A stretch of 64,000 bases of DNA from Sandaracinaceae bacterium. GTDB taxonomy: Bacteria > Myxococcota_A > Polyangia > Polyangiales > Houyiibacteriaceae. How positions within the stretch are numbered: the stretch's first letter is position 1; every line of letters starts with the position of its first letter. The DNA lies in the NCBI GenBank assembly GCA_020633075.1, contig JACKEI010000001.1, forward strand, positions 1,674,001 to 1,738,000, in the 5' to 3' direction. Below the pieces are notes generated by a model. It saw nothing but the letters and a program-made list of their open reading frames with translations, had not been told where the DNA came from and made no database searches. The translations under genes and the position numbers were made by a program. Shown here piece by piece: positions 54,999 to 63,574 of this stretch.

Positions 54999-57746
54999 CT
55001 ACCCCGCTAGCGCGCCACCCCTTGGGTGTCCGGCCAGCCGCAGCGCGGCCTGAGCGGTTGCCAACCGGGCCACGACGAGGCGCGTCAGGGAACACGAGAC
55101 GTAGTCCACCCCCTGCTCGGCGAAGAACTGGATGGAGCGCGCCTCCCCGCCTTGGGCGCCGCAGACCCCCAGCTCAAGCGTGGGGTTGGCGGCCCGGCCT
55201 CGGGTGATGGCCAGCTGGATGAGCTCCCCGACGCCCACGATGTCCAGGGTCCGGAACGGGTTCTGCGGCAGGACCCCGAGCTCGTCGACGTAGGCCGGAA
55301 GGAAGTGGGCCGAGTCGTCGCGGGAGATGCCGAACGCCGTCTGGGTGAGGTCGTTGGTCCCGAACGAGAAGAACTCCACGTGCTGCGCCATGTCCCCGGC
55401 GACCAGGCAGGCGCGGGGCAGCTCGATCATGGTGCCGACCTTGTAGGCCACCCGCGCGCCTTGCTCGGTGAAGACCTCTTCGGCGATGGCGCGCACGGCC
55501 TCGGCGACGCGGCGGACCTCTTCGCCGACGGCGGTGAGTGGGACCAGCAGCTCCGGGAAGACGCCCTTCCCGCTGCGCGCGACGGCGACGGCGGCGCTGA
55601 GGACGGCGCGGATCTGGGCGCGGTAGATGGCCGGGATGGTGAGGCCGACGCGCACCCCACGGTGTCCGATCATCGGGTTCACCTCGGCGCGGGCGCCCGC
55701 GCGGCGCTTGGCCTCGCGCAGGGGCACCGACAGACCCGCCGCCACGGCGGCGAGCGACGCGTCGTCACGCGGCATGAATTCATGCAGCGGTAGGTCGAGC
55801 AGACGGATGGTGACCGGGTGCCCGGCCATCGCGTGGAAGATCTCCTCGAAGTCCCCTCGCTGCATCGCCTCGATGCGCCCCACCCAGCGCTCGCGCTCGC
55901 TCTCCTCCGATGCCAGCACCACGCAGCGCAGCGCAGCGAGGCGCTCGTCGGCGAAGAACATGTGCTCCGTCCGACAGAGCCCGATACCCTCGGCGCCGAA
56001 TGCTTGTGCGGCGCGCACGTCGCGCGGGGTGTCGGCGTTGGCCCGGACACCCATGTGACGCCGCTCGTCGGCCCAGGCAAGCAGCGTGTCCAGCTCCGGC
56101 AACGTGCTGGCCGCCACCACGTCCAAGGCACCTTCGTAGACGCGCCCGGTGCTGCCGTCCACGGTGAGCGTGTCGCCCACGCGAAAGGTGCGGGGTGAGG
56201 CGTCGGAGCCTCGTCTTGGGCGCGCCGTCAACACGCCGGCTGCGTAGTCCACGTGCAGGGTGCTGGCCCCAGCGACGCAGCACTTCCCGAGGGCGCGCGA
56301 GAGCACGGCCGCGTGCGACGTGAGACCGCCGGCGGCGGTGAGGATCCCTCGTGCCCCTTTCATGGCCACGATGTCGTCGGCGGTCGTGTCACGGCGCACG
56401 AGCAGGACGTCTTGCCCCTCGGCGGCCATGCGCTCCGCCGCCTCCGGATCGAACACGATACGCCCCACTGCCACACCGGGGCTCGCCGCGAGGCCCGTGG
56501 CGACCGGCTGTACCCCGCGCGCGAGCAGCTCCTCGGGGCTTGGCAGGCGGGTCCGCAGCAGCGTGGCGATGGCGTTGGCGTCCACCATGAGCAGCGCCTC
56601 GTCGCGGGAGGCGCGCCCCTCGTCCGCGAGCGCCACGGCGATGCGCACGCTGGCCTCGGCGGTGCGCTTGGCGCTGCGGGTCTGGAGGAGATAGACGCGC
56701 CCTTCCTCCACGGTGAACTCGATGTCCTGGACGTCGCGGAAGTGCGTCTCCAGCTGGTCGGCCAAGGACTGGACCAACGCGAAGGCCTCGGGATCGGTCC
56801 GCTCGAGCGAGCGGTCTTCGCGCCCGGGCACAGCCGTGGCGGAGGTTAGGGACGAGGGCGTGCGCGAGCCGGCGACCACGTCTTCCCCCTGCGCGTTGGC
56901 CAAAAATTCACCGTAGAGCGCGCGCTCCCCGGTGCTGGGGTTGCGCGTGAAGGCGACACCCGCGCCGCTGCGGCTGCCGCGGTTGCCGAACACCATGGCC
57001 TGCACGACGCAGGCCGTGCCGAGCTCGTCCGAGATGCCCTGGAGCGCCCGGTAGCGGCGCGCACGGACGTTGTTCCACGACCGATACACGGACGCGATGG
57101 CCAGCTCCAGCTGCGACTGGGGCGAGCCGGGGAAGAGGTCCGCGCGCTTCGCGCCGAGCGTGGCCTCGAAGCTCTGGACCAGACCCGCGAGAGCGTCCTC
57201 GTCCAGCTCCGCGTCTGTCATGGATGGGGACCCGAGCCGCGTCTTGGTCGCGCTGATGAGCTGCTCGAAGACCTCCCGCGAGACCCCCAGCGCGACGTCG
57301 CCGAACATCTGCAGGAAGCGCCTGTGGGCGTCCAGGGCGAAGCGCGCCCCTCCCTGCGCTGCCAGGCCCGCGCGCGTGGTGCTGTCGAGGCCCACGTTGA
57401 GCACGCTGTCCAGCATGCCGGGCATGGACGCCGCGGCGCCCGAGCGCACCGACACCAGCAGCGGCGCGCTGGGGTCGCCAAAGCGCAAGCCTGTCGCGGC
57501 CTCCACGCCCGCGAGGCCCTCGCGCACCGCGTCGCGCAGCGAGTCCGGGAACGCCGCGTCAGGGCCCATGAGCGCGCGCCCCGCCTCCACGCTGATGGCG
57601 AAGCCAGGTGGCACGGGTAGCCCCAGGCGGGTCATCTCGATCAGCCCCACCGCCTTGCCCCCGAAGCGCTCGCGCAGAGCGTCGAGCGGCTCGTCAGTGA
57701 GCGGCTCGCGGCGCGTGGAGTCGAAGCTGTAGATCAGCGCGGGCAT
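54999..57746 (-). CDS. ppdK: pyruvate, phosphate dikinase
   Basis: A 915-residue PPDK that interconverts pyruvate + ATP + Pi and PEP + AMP + PPi. The N-terminal ATP-grasp is intact (FGGKAVGLIEMTRLGLPVPP, SVRSGAAASMPGMLDSVLN, GVAFTRNPSTGE). The swivelling phospho-His is in GGLTSHAAVLSRALGKCCVAG (about residue 485). The C-terminal PEP/pyruvate domain has GTNDLTQTAFGISRDD. The catalytic Cys is present, but the usual CGEHGG box reads CGAQGG (near residue 870), changing two residues next to it. It is 39 bp after glyS, probably in the same operon. Confidence 0.95.
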   Translation of the reverse strand: MPALIYSFDSTRREPLTDEPLDALRERFGGKAVGLIEMTRLGLPVPPGFAISVEAGRALMGPDAAFPDSLRDAVREGLAGVEAATGLRFGDPSAPLLVSVRSGAAASMPGMLDSVLNVGLDSTTRAGLAAQGGARFALDAHRRFLQMFGDVALGVSREVFEQLISATKTRLGSPSMTDAELDEDALAGLVQSFEATLGAKRADLFPGSPQSQLELAIASVYRSWNNVRARRYRALQGISDELGTACVVQAMVFGNRGSRSGAGVAFTRNPSTGERALYGEFLANAQGEDVVAGSRTPSSLTSATAVPGREDRSLERTDPEAFALVQSLADQLETHFRDVQDIEFTVEEGRVYLLQTRSAKRTAEASVRIAVALADEGRASRDEALLMVDANAIATLLRTRLPSPEELLARGVQPVATGLAASPGVAVGRIVFDPEAAERMAAEGQDVLLVRRDTTADDIVAMKGARGILTAAGGLTSHAAVLSRALGKCCVAGASTLHVDYAAGVLTARPRRGSDASPRTFRVGDTLTVDGSTGRVYEGALDVVAASTLPELDTLLAWADERRHMGVRANADTPRDVRAAQAFGAEGIGLCRTEHMFFADERLAALRCVVLASEESERERWVGRIEAMQRGDFEEIFHAMAGHPVTIRLLDLPLHEFMPRDDASLAAVAAGLSVPLREAKRRAGARAEVNPMIGHRGVRVGLTIPAIYRAQIRAVLSAAVAVARSGKGVFPELLVPLTAVGEEVRRVAEAVRAIAEEVFTEQGARVAYKVGTMIELPRACLVAGDMAQHVEFFSFGTNDLTQTAFGISRDDSAHFLPAYVDELGVLPQNPFRTLDIVGVGELIQLAITRGRAANPTLELGVCGAQGGEARSIQFFAEQGVDYVSCSLTRLVVARLATAQAALRLAGHPRGGALAG

Positions 57747-57785
57747 GTCGGAGTGGGCTCGGGCCCGCCCGAAGCATACGCAAGC

Positions 57786-59849
57786 TCAGGTGGAAAGGGC
57801 ATGGAAGTGCGCCACCTGGCTGACCGTGTCCGCGATCTCCGCGAGCAGGCTCAGTCGGTTCTGCCGCAGCGCTTCGTCCTCCACCATCACGAACACGCTG
57901 TCGAAGTAGCGGTCGATGGGTCCGCGCAGGTCGGTCGCGACAACCGCGAGCGCGTCTTGGTACTGACCGCTCGCGGTCGCGGCGGCGATGCGGGCACGGG
58001 CGCCGCGCCAGGCCTCGGCCAGCTCCCGCTCGGGGCCGGCCTCCAAGAGCGCGTCCTTTACCTCGCCGCGCGGGATCTCCCGCGTGATGTTGTGGGCGCG
58101 CTTGAAGGCGACCGCGAGGGCCTCGTACTCGGGGCGCTCTCGGAACGCGTCCACGGCCGAGATGCGCGCAGCCACGTCGCGAATGGACGCACCAGGCCAG
58201 GCGGCCACGCACGCGTCCACGACGTCTCCGGGGAAGCGCTCGCGGTAGAAGGCGCGCAGACGGGCGCGCACGAACTCGTCCAGCTGCGCGAGCACCTCGT
58301 CACGCGGCCCGAGGATGCCCGCCGGGAAGCCGTCGTAGGCCGCAGCGAGCAGCTCCGTGATGGACACGTCGATGGCCCCGTCGACGGCCGTGCGCACGAG
58401 CGAGAGAGTGGCGCGACGCAGCGCGAAGGGGTCCGCGGAGCCCGTCGGGACCAGCCCGATGCCGAAGCAGCCCACGAGGGTATCGGCGCGGTCGGCCACG
58501 GCCACGACGCTGGCGAGCGCGGTGGGCGCCGGCTCGTCGGACGCGCCGGTGGGCTTGTAGTGGTCGGCGATGGCGTCGGCCACCTCGGCGGGGAGTCCCT
58601 CGGCGAGAGCGTAGTGGCGGCCCATCAGGCCCTGCAGCTCGGGGAACTCGAAGACGATGAGCGTGTCGAGGTCCATCTTGCACAGCAGCGCGGCCTGCGA
58701 GGCCTGCTCCACCGCCACGCCCGCAGCGGGGGCGAGGGCACGGGCCAGCGCGTCGATGCGCCGGATCTTGTCCCCCACGGAGCCGAGCTTGGTCTGGAAG
58801 GTGACGTTGTCCAGGCGCGTCAGCCTGCTCGCGAGCGGGGTCTTCCGGTCCTCGCGCACGAAGAACTGCGCGTCCGCGAGGCGAGCCCGCAGCACGCGGT
58901 CGTTGCCCTTGGCGATGACCTCCGGCGCGAGCGCGGTGTTGACCACGTTCAGGTAGGTGGGCAGCAGGGAGCCGTCGGGGCGACGCACCGCGAAGTAGCG
59001 TTGGTGATCCCGCATGACCGAGACGATCACCGCGTCGGGCAGCTCCAGGAACTGCTCGGCGATGGTGCCGGGCACGACGAAGGGCTCCTCCACGAGGGAG
59101 GTGCACTCCTGCAGCAGGAAGTCGTCGGGCGAGAGCACGCCGCCGTGCTGCGTGGCCGCCGCCACCAGCGCGTCGTGCATGCGCTGCTTCTTCTGCGCCA
59201 TGTCGACGATGACGTGCGCCTCGGCGAGCTTGGGCTCGTAGTCCGTGGCGTCCGCGAGGTCGAAGGTCTGCGGCGCCAGGAAGCGGTGTCCGCGGGTGGT
59301 GCGGCCGGCGACGAGGCCGGCGAACTCGAAGGGCACGACCTCCGTGCCGAAGAGCCCCACCAGCCAGTGCACGGGGCGGCCGAAGGCGAAGGTGCCCTCC
59401 CCCCAGCGCATGGACTTTGGGAAGGTGATGCGCGCGCAGAGGCCCGCGAGCAGCTCGGGCAGCACCTCGGCCGCGTCACGGCCCGGCTCGAAGACGTTGG
59501 CCGCGACGTACTTGCCGCGCTCGGTCTCCACGGCGACCAACGCGTCCACCTCGACGCCCTGCTTCTTGGCGAAGCCGAGCGCGCCGTTCTTCGGCTTGCC
59601 GGCGTCGTCGAAGGCCGCGGCCCACGGCGGACCCTGCACGGTCTCCTGGCGGTCGGGCTGCCTGTCGGGCAGGCCACGCACGCGCAGCGCGAGGCGGCGC
59701 GGGCTGCCCAGCGTCTCGATGGACTCCGGCGTCAGGCGCGCGGACGTGAAGAGCTCTTCGGCCGCGGAGCGCAGTGACGACAGGGCCTGAGCCAGAAAGG
59801 AGGCCGGGAGCTCTTCGAGGCCGACTTCGATAAGCAGTTCACGAGGCAT
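57786..59849 (-). CDS. glyS: glycyl-tRNA synthetase beta subunit
   Basis: A 687-residue beta subunit of the bacterial heterotetrameric (alpha2-beta2) glycyl-tRNA synthetase, mainly for tRNA recognition. It opens MPRELLIEVGLEELPASFLA, the family's hallmark, and contains FPKSMRWGEG, VLRARLADAQFFVREDRK and ADRADTLVGCFGIGL, as in other GlyS proteins. The C-terminal anticodon-binding-like region is complete, ending FHALST. It starts 8 bases after glyQ, so the two subunits are made together. Confidence 0.98.
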   Translation of the reverse strand: MPRELLIEVGLEELPASFLAQALSSLRSAAEELFTSARLTPESIETLGSPRRLALRVRGLPDRQPDRQETVQGPPWAAAFDDAGKPKNGALGFAKKQGVEVDALVAVETERGKYVAANVFEPGRDAAEVLPELLAGLCARITFPKSMRWGEGTFAFGRPVHWLVGLFGTEVVPFEFAGLVAGRTTRGHRFLAPQTFDLADATDYEPKLAEAHVIVDMAQKKQRMHDALVAAATQHGGVLSPDDFLLQECTSLVEEPFVVPGTIAEQFLELPDAVIVSVMRDHQRYFAVRRPDGSLLPTYLNVVNTALAPEVIAKGNDRVLRARLADAQFFVREDRKTPLASRLTRLDNVTFQTKLGSVGDKIRRIDALARALAPAAGVAVEQASQAALLCKMDLDTLIVFEFPELQGLMGRHYALAEGLPAEVADAIADHYKPTGASDEPAPTALASVVAVADRADTLVGCFGIGLVPTGSADPFALRRATLSLVRTAVDGAIDVSITELLAAAYDGFPAGILGPRDEVLAQLDEFVRARLRAFYRERFPGDVVDACVAAWPGASIRDVAARISAVDAFRERPEYEALAVAFKRAHNITREIPRGEVKDALLEAGPERELAEAWRGARARIAAATASGQYQDALAVVATDLRGPIDRYFDSVFVMVEDEALRQNRLSLLAEIADTVSQVAHFHALST

Positions 59850-59857
59850 GGGGGATC

Positions 59858-60835
59858 CTAGAGGTCGCTTGGGGACGAGGCGGCGGCGGAGGACGCGTCA
59901 GCGGGCGCGCTCGGGTCGCGCAGCAGAGGGAAGCCGAGGGCCTCGCGCTGAGCCAGCCAAGACTCCGCCGTGGCGCGCGCGATGTGGCGCACGCGGCCGA
60001 TGAAGCGCTGCCGCTCCGTGACCGAGATGGCGCCGCGCGCGTCCAGCACGTTGAAGTAGTGGCTGCACTTGATGACGCAGTCGTAGGCGGGGAGCACGAG
60101 GCGGTCGAGGGGCTCGCGCTCGTAGACCAAGACGCCGCCCTTGCCGCGCTTGTCGCTCAGGCTGAGCAGGCGCGTACACTGCGCCTCGTAGGCGTCGAAG
60201 AACTGCTGGTGCAGCTCCACGTCCGCGCGCTCGAAGTTGTACGTGCTCCACTCCCACTCGGAGCGCTTCCAGATGTCGCCGTAGCGCACGCCCTTGTTCC
60301 ACTCGAGGTCGTAGACGTTGTCGACGTCCTGGAGGTACATGGCGATGCGCTCGAGGCCGTAGGTCAGCTCGCCGCTGATGGGCTTGCAGTCCACGCCACC
60401 GCACTGCTGGAAGTAGGTGAACTGGCTGATCTCGAGCCCGTCGAGCCAGACCTGCCAACCGAGGCCCCAGGCGCCCAGCGTCGGAGACTCCCAGTCGTCC
60501 TCGATGAAGCGGATGTCGTGCTGGAGCGGATCCGTGCCGAGCGCGCGCAGGCTGTCCAGGTACAGCTCCTGGATGTTGAGTGGCGCGGGCTTGAGGATGA
60601 CCTGGTACTGGTGGAACTGCTGGAGGCGGTTGGGGTTGTCGCCGTAGCGGCCGTCCGTGGGGCGCCGTGAGGGCTCCACGTACGCGACGTTCCAGGGCTC
60701 GGGGCCGATGGCGCGCAGGAAGGTGGATGGGTTGAAGGTGCCCGCGCCGACCTCCGAGTCGTAGGGCTGCACGAGCAGGCAGCCGCGGTCCGCCCAGAAT
60801 TTCTCGAGCGTGAGGATCAGTTCCTGAAAGGTCAT
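59858..60835 (-). CDS. glyQ: glycyl-tRNA synthetase alpha subunit
   Basis: A 325-residue catalytic alpha subunit (class II) that charges tRNA-Gly. Characteristic stretches: LEKFWADRGCLLVQPYDSEV, GAGTFNPSTFLRAIGPEPWN, VEPSRRPTDGRYGDNPNRLQ. The C-terminus extends past the usual end as an Ala/Ser-rich tail (APADASSAAASSPSDL). ATG 60833-60835 overlaps the scpB stop as ATGA, linking aminoacylation and chromosome-condensation genes in one operon. Confidence 0.98.
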   Translation of the reverse strand: MTFQELILTLEKFWADRGCLLVQPYDSEVGAGTFNPSTFLRAIGPEPWNVAYVEPSRRPTDGRYGDNPNRLQQFHQYQVILKPAPLNIQELYLDSLRALGTDPLQHDIRFIEDDWESPTLGAWGLGWQVWLDGLEISQFTYFQQCGGVDCKPISGELTYGLERIAMYLQDVDNVYDLEWNKGVRYGDIWKRSEWEWSTYNFERADVELHQQFFDAYEAQCTRLLSLSDKRGKGGVLVYEREPLDRLVLPAYDCVIKCSHYFNVLDARGAISVTERQRFIGRVRHIARATAESWLAQREALGFPLLRDPSAPADASSAAASSPSDL

Positions 60836-62442
60836 TCGTCGTCGTCCTCGTCGTCGTCGTCGTCGTCGTCATCCGACTCGTCGTCGTCGTCGTCCTCGTC
60901 GTCGTCCTCGTCGTCGTCATCCGACTCGTCGTCGTCGTCCTCGTCGTCGTCGTCATCGTCATCGTCATCGTCGTCCGAATCATCGTCGTCGTCGTCATCA
61001 GTGTCGGAGTCGGAGTCGGAGTCGGAGTCGGAGTCGGAGTCGGAGTCGGAGTCGGAGTCAGTGTCGGAGTCAGTGTCGGAGTCTGAGTCAGTGTCTGAGT
61101 CTGAGTCTGAGTTGGCGTTGGCGTTGGAGGGGGTGTCGGTGGCTGACTGGGCGGCGGTCGCGGCGATTCGATCCTCGTCGTCGTCTGGGTCGCCGAATTC
61201 CGACTCGGTGGCCTCGTCGACGGCCGCCTTCGCTTGGGCTTCCACGCTTGCCAGGTCCAGGGGCTCGCCCATGCGGCGCTCGAAGATGTCTCGGCTCTCG
61301 TCCGTCAGGTCGCTGAACTCCTTCAGCGTCGGGAGGTCGCTCAGGCTGTTGAGGCCGAAGAACTCCAGGAAGTAGGCCGTGGTGCCGTACAGCAGCGGTC
61401 GGCCGGCGTCTTCTTTGCGGCCAACGACCTTGATGAGCTGGCGCTCCCCCAAGGCGTTGAGGGCGTAGCCCGAGTCCACGCCGCGGATGTCGTCCACTTC
61501 GGGGCGGGTGACGGGCTGGCGGTAGGCGACGATTGCCAGGGTCTCGACCTGAGGCCGAGAGAGGCGCACTGGCTTGGCGGCCACGAGCTCGCGGACGAAT
61601 GCGGCGTTGCGGGCTGCGGACCGGAATTGATACCCGCCCGCGACCAAATCAAGACTGATACCGCGCTGCTCGTAGTCTGCGGTGAGCTCGATGAGCAGGG
61701 GCCGGATCTCCGCCAAGGACGCGCGCGCTGCGACCGCGAGCTGCTTCTCTGTGAGCGGCTTTTCGGCAACGAAGATGAGGCTCTCGAGGATGGACTTGAG
61801 CCGCGCCGGGTCTGGTGGCGGGACGAGGCCTGCACGCTCCAGACCGGGGCCGCCGGCGTGGTCGCTGCCGGGGATGGCGTCCTCCTCGTCGGCGCTGTCG
61901 GTGACGGGATCTTGGTCGGTGGCGGAGTCGGTGGCGGAGTCGGTGGCTGAGTCGGAGTCGGAGTCGGAGTCGGAGTCGGAGTCAGAGTCGGAGTCAGAGT
62001 CAGAGTCAGAGTCAGAGTCAGAGTCAGAGTCAGAGTCAGAGTCAGAGTCAGAGTCAGAGTCAGAGTCAGAGTCAGAGTCAGAGTCAGAGTCAGAGTCAGA
62101 GTCAGAGTCAGAGTCGGAGTCGGAGTCGGAGTCGGAGTCGGAGTCAGAGTCAGAGTCGGTGTCGGTGGCTGAGTCCGGGTCAGTGTCGGAATCGGAGTCG
62201 GTGGCGGAGTAGTTGGCTGAGTCGGTGTCGGTGTCCGAGTCTGTGTCCGAGTCCGGGTCGGAGTCGGGGGCTGAGTCGGAGTCGGGGGCCGGGTCGGAGT
62301 CGGGGGCCGGGTCGGAGTCGGCGCCCTGGGAGTCGGTCTCGGCGGTGGCATCCGCCGGCTCGAGCTGCTCGGTGCCGTCCGTGTCGGTGGGGTCCACGGG
62401 CTCGACCACCGACTCGTCCTCGGATTCAGTTGGACCGCTCAC
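60832..62442 (-). CDS. scpB: ScpB with DS-repeat and poly-acidic arms
   Basis: ScpB is the winged-helix partner of ScpA in the SMC-ScpAB condensin. The real core is about residues 205-400 (LKSILESLIFVAEKPLTEKQ, RPQVETLAIVAYRQPVTRPE, GRPLLYGTTAYFLEFFGL). Around it lie huge low-complexity arms: residues about 40-180 are almost pure Asp-Ser/Asp-Thr, and about 443-480 repeat this, followed by about 55 Asp/Glu residues to the C-terminus. At 536 residues it is more than twice a normal ScpB. The N-terminal tract includes 20 perfect GAGTCA copies. GTG 62440-62442 overlaps the scpA stop; the end overlaps glyQ. Confidence 0.95.
   Translation of the reverse strand: MSGPTESEDESVVEPVDPTDTDGTEQLEPADATAETDSQGADSDPAPDSDPAPDSDSAPDSDPDSDTDSDTDTDSANYSATDSDSDTDPDSATDTDSDSDSDSDSDSDSDSDSDSDSDSDSDSDSDSDSDSDSDSDSDSDSDSDSDSDSDSDSDSDSDSDSDSDSATDSATDSATDQDPVTDSADEEDAIPGSDHAGGPGLERAGLVPPPDPARLKSILESLIFVAEKPLTEKQLAVAARASLAEIRPLLIELTADYEQRGISLDLVAGGYQFRSAARNAAFVRELVAAKPVRLSRPQVETLAIVAYRQPVTRPEVDDIRGVDSGYALNALGERQLIKVVGRKEDAGRPLLYGTTAYFLEFFGLNSLSDLPTLKEFSDLTDESRDIFERRMGEPLDLASVEAQAKAAVDEATESEFGDPDDDEDRIAATAAQSATDTPSNANANSDSDSDTDSDSDTDSDTDSDSDSDSDSDSDSDSDSDTDDDDDDDSDDDDDDDDDDDEDDDDESDDDDEDDDEDDDDDESDDDDDDDDEDDDE
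61001..61112. repeat. hexanucleotide DS-coding array, scpB 3' part
   Basis: GAGTCG, GTGTCG and GAGTCT units in frame inside scpB, coding Asp-Ser/Asp-Thr on the minus strand. Adjacent bases 60838-61000 are a GTC/CTC/ATC triplet tract coding poly-Asp/Glu. Confidence 0.9.
61919..62322. repeat. hexanucleotide DS-coding array, scpB 5' part
   Basis: About 400 bp of GAGTCA/GAGTCG-type units in frame in scpB. It contains 20 uninterrupted copies of GAGTCA at 61991-62110, the most homogeneous microsatellite in the window, flanked by more degenerate units (GTGGCTGAGTCG, GTGTCG). Same unit family as at 8724-9010. Confidence 0.92.
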
Positions 62443-63491
62443 AGGTCCCCCTCGTGCTCGTCGTCGGTGTCGTCGTCATCGTGGGGCTCGCGCTCTGGGT
62501 CGCGGGCGCTGTCGTCCGAGATCCCGTCGGCGTCATGCAACGAAAGGCCTTCGTCTTCAAGTTCTTCGTCTTCCTCGGCGCCGAGGTCTTCGTCGAACTC
62601 GAAAGGCTCGTCACTGTCTGCGTCGTCAGCGCCGTCGTCGGGGCGCCAGTCCCCCGCCAGGAGGTCGTGGTCGGCACCGTCTTCCCCGGAGCTGGGGGTC
62701 CAGAGCGTGTCTTGCTCGTCCGGGTCGTGGAGGGTTCCGTCCGCCGGGGCCTCGCGGTACTCGAGGTGGATGGGGGCCTCCGGGTCGGCCTGGTAGATGC
62801 GCAGGCGCTGCATCTTGGCCATCTCGAGCAACGCGAGGAAGGTCACCACGAGGTCGTAGCGCGTGGTGAGGCCCTCGAAGAGCTGCTCGAAGCGGCAGCG
62901 CCGCTGGGCCGTGAGCATGTCCACGACCTGATTCATGCGCTCTTGAATGGTGATGCGCTCGGCATCCACCTCGAGCGACGCCTCGCCCTGCACGCGCTTG
63001 GCGATCTTCTGGAAGGCGTCGATGAGCTTGAACAAGCTGAGCGAGGCCAGCGGCGGCTCGCCGGACGCGGACTCCCCAGGCGCGCCTCGCTTGAAGACGT
63101 CGCGTCCGGCTACGCCGCGCGCGCCGAGCTCTTCGGCGACCTGCTTGTACTTCTGGTACTCGAGCAGACGGCGGATGAGCTCGGCGCGCGGGTCCAGCTC
63201 CTCCTCCGGGTCGTCGTCCTGGTCCTCGGGGGGCTTGGGCAAGAGCATCTTGCTCTTGATGTGAGCCAGGGTCGCCGCCATCACGAGGTACTCGGCCGCG
63301 ATGTCCAGGTTCAGGCTCTGCATCATGTTGATGTAGGCCAGGTAGCGCTCCGTCACGAAGGCGATGGGCAGGTCCAGGACGTCCAGCTCGTGCTTCTGCA
63401 CGAGGTACAGCAGCAGATCGAGCGGCCCCTCGAAGTTGGGCAGCTCGATGCGAAAATTCGGATCCAGTGCCAGGGGCGGATCGGCGGACAT
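62439..63491 (-). CDS. scpA: ScpA, condensin kleisin subunit, with acidic C-terminal extension
   Basis: ScpA is the kleisin that bridges the SMC heads in bacterial condensin. The N-terminal part is standard: FEGPLDLLLYLVQKHELDVL, INMMQSLNLDIAAEYLVMAA, THIKSK-like HIKSKMLLP. The winged-helix C-terminal domain follows (FLALLEMAKMQRLRIYQADP). After about residue 255 comes an extra tail of about 95 residues rich in Asp/Glu (FDEDLGAEEDEELEDEG, EPHDDDDTDDEHEGDL), which typical ScpA lacks. Its TGA overlaps the scpB GTG by 4 bp. First gene of the scpA-scpB-glyQ-glyS-ppdK operon. Confidence 0.96.
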   Translation of the reverse strand: MSADPPLALDPNFRIELPNFEGPLDLLLYLVQKHELDVLDLPIAFVTERYLAYINMMQSLNLDIAAEYLVMAATLAHIKSKMLLPKPPEDQDDDPEEELDPRAELIRRLLEYQKYKQVAEELGARGVAGRDVFKRGAPGESASGEPPLASLSLFKLIDAFQKIAKRVQGEASLEVDAERITIQERMNQVVDMLTAQRRCRFEQLFEGLTTRYDLVVTFLALLEMAKMQRLRIYQADPEAPIHLEYREAPADGTLHDPDEQDTLWTPSSGEDGADHDLLAGDWRPDDGADDADSDEPFEFDEDLGAEEDEELEDEGLSLHDADGISDDSARDPEREPHDDDDTDDEHEGDL

Positions 63492-63574
63492 TCAGGAATG
63501 GGCTCGTGACAAGAAGTGAGCCGGGGCGGACCCCGGCTGGCGGGGCGCGATCGTGCCGCGTTGCCTTGGGCGTG

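Noticed and set aside
59898..60998. Thr/Met/Arg-rich minus-strand frame overlapping glyQ and the scpB tail
   Set aside because: It is a frame-shifted reading of the Asp/Glu triplet tract and of glyQ, with no independent support.
61682..62212. Plus-strand Ser-Glu repeat reading frame over the scpB array
   Set aside because: It is the shadow of the ScpB DS tract, which is joined to a clear ScpB core on the minus strand.
61919..62322. CRISPR-like array
   Set aside because: The repeat unit is 6 bp with no spacers and lies inside a coding frame; there are no cas genes.
63480..63500. CATTCAGGAATG palindrome at the scpA start codon
   Set aside because: It is a 5-bp dyad with reversed half-site orientation compared with the fad operators and it covers the ATG itself; likely chance.
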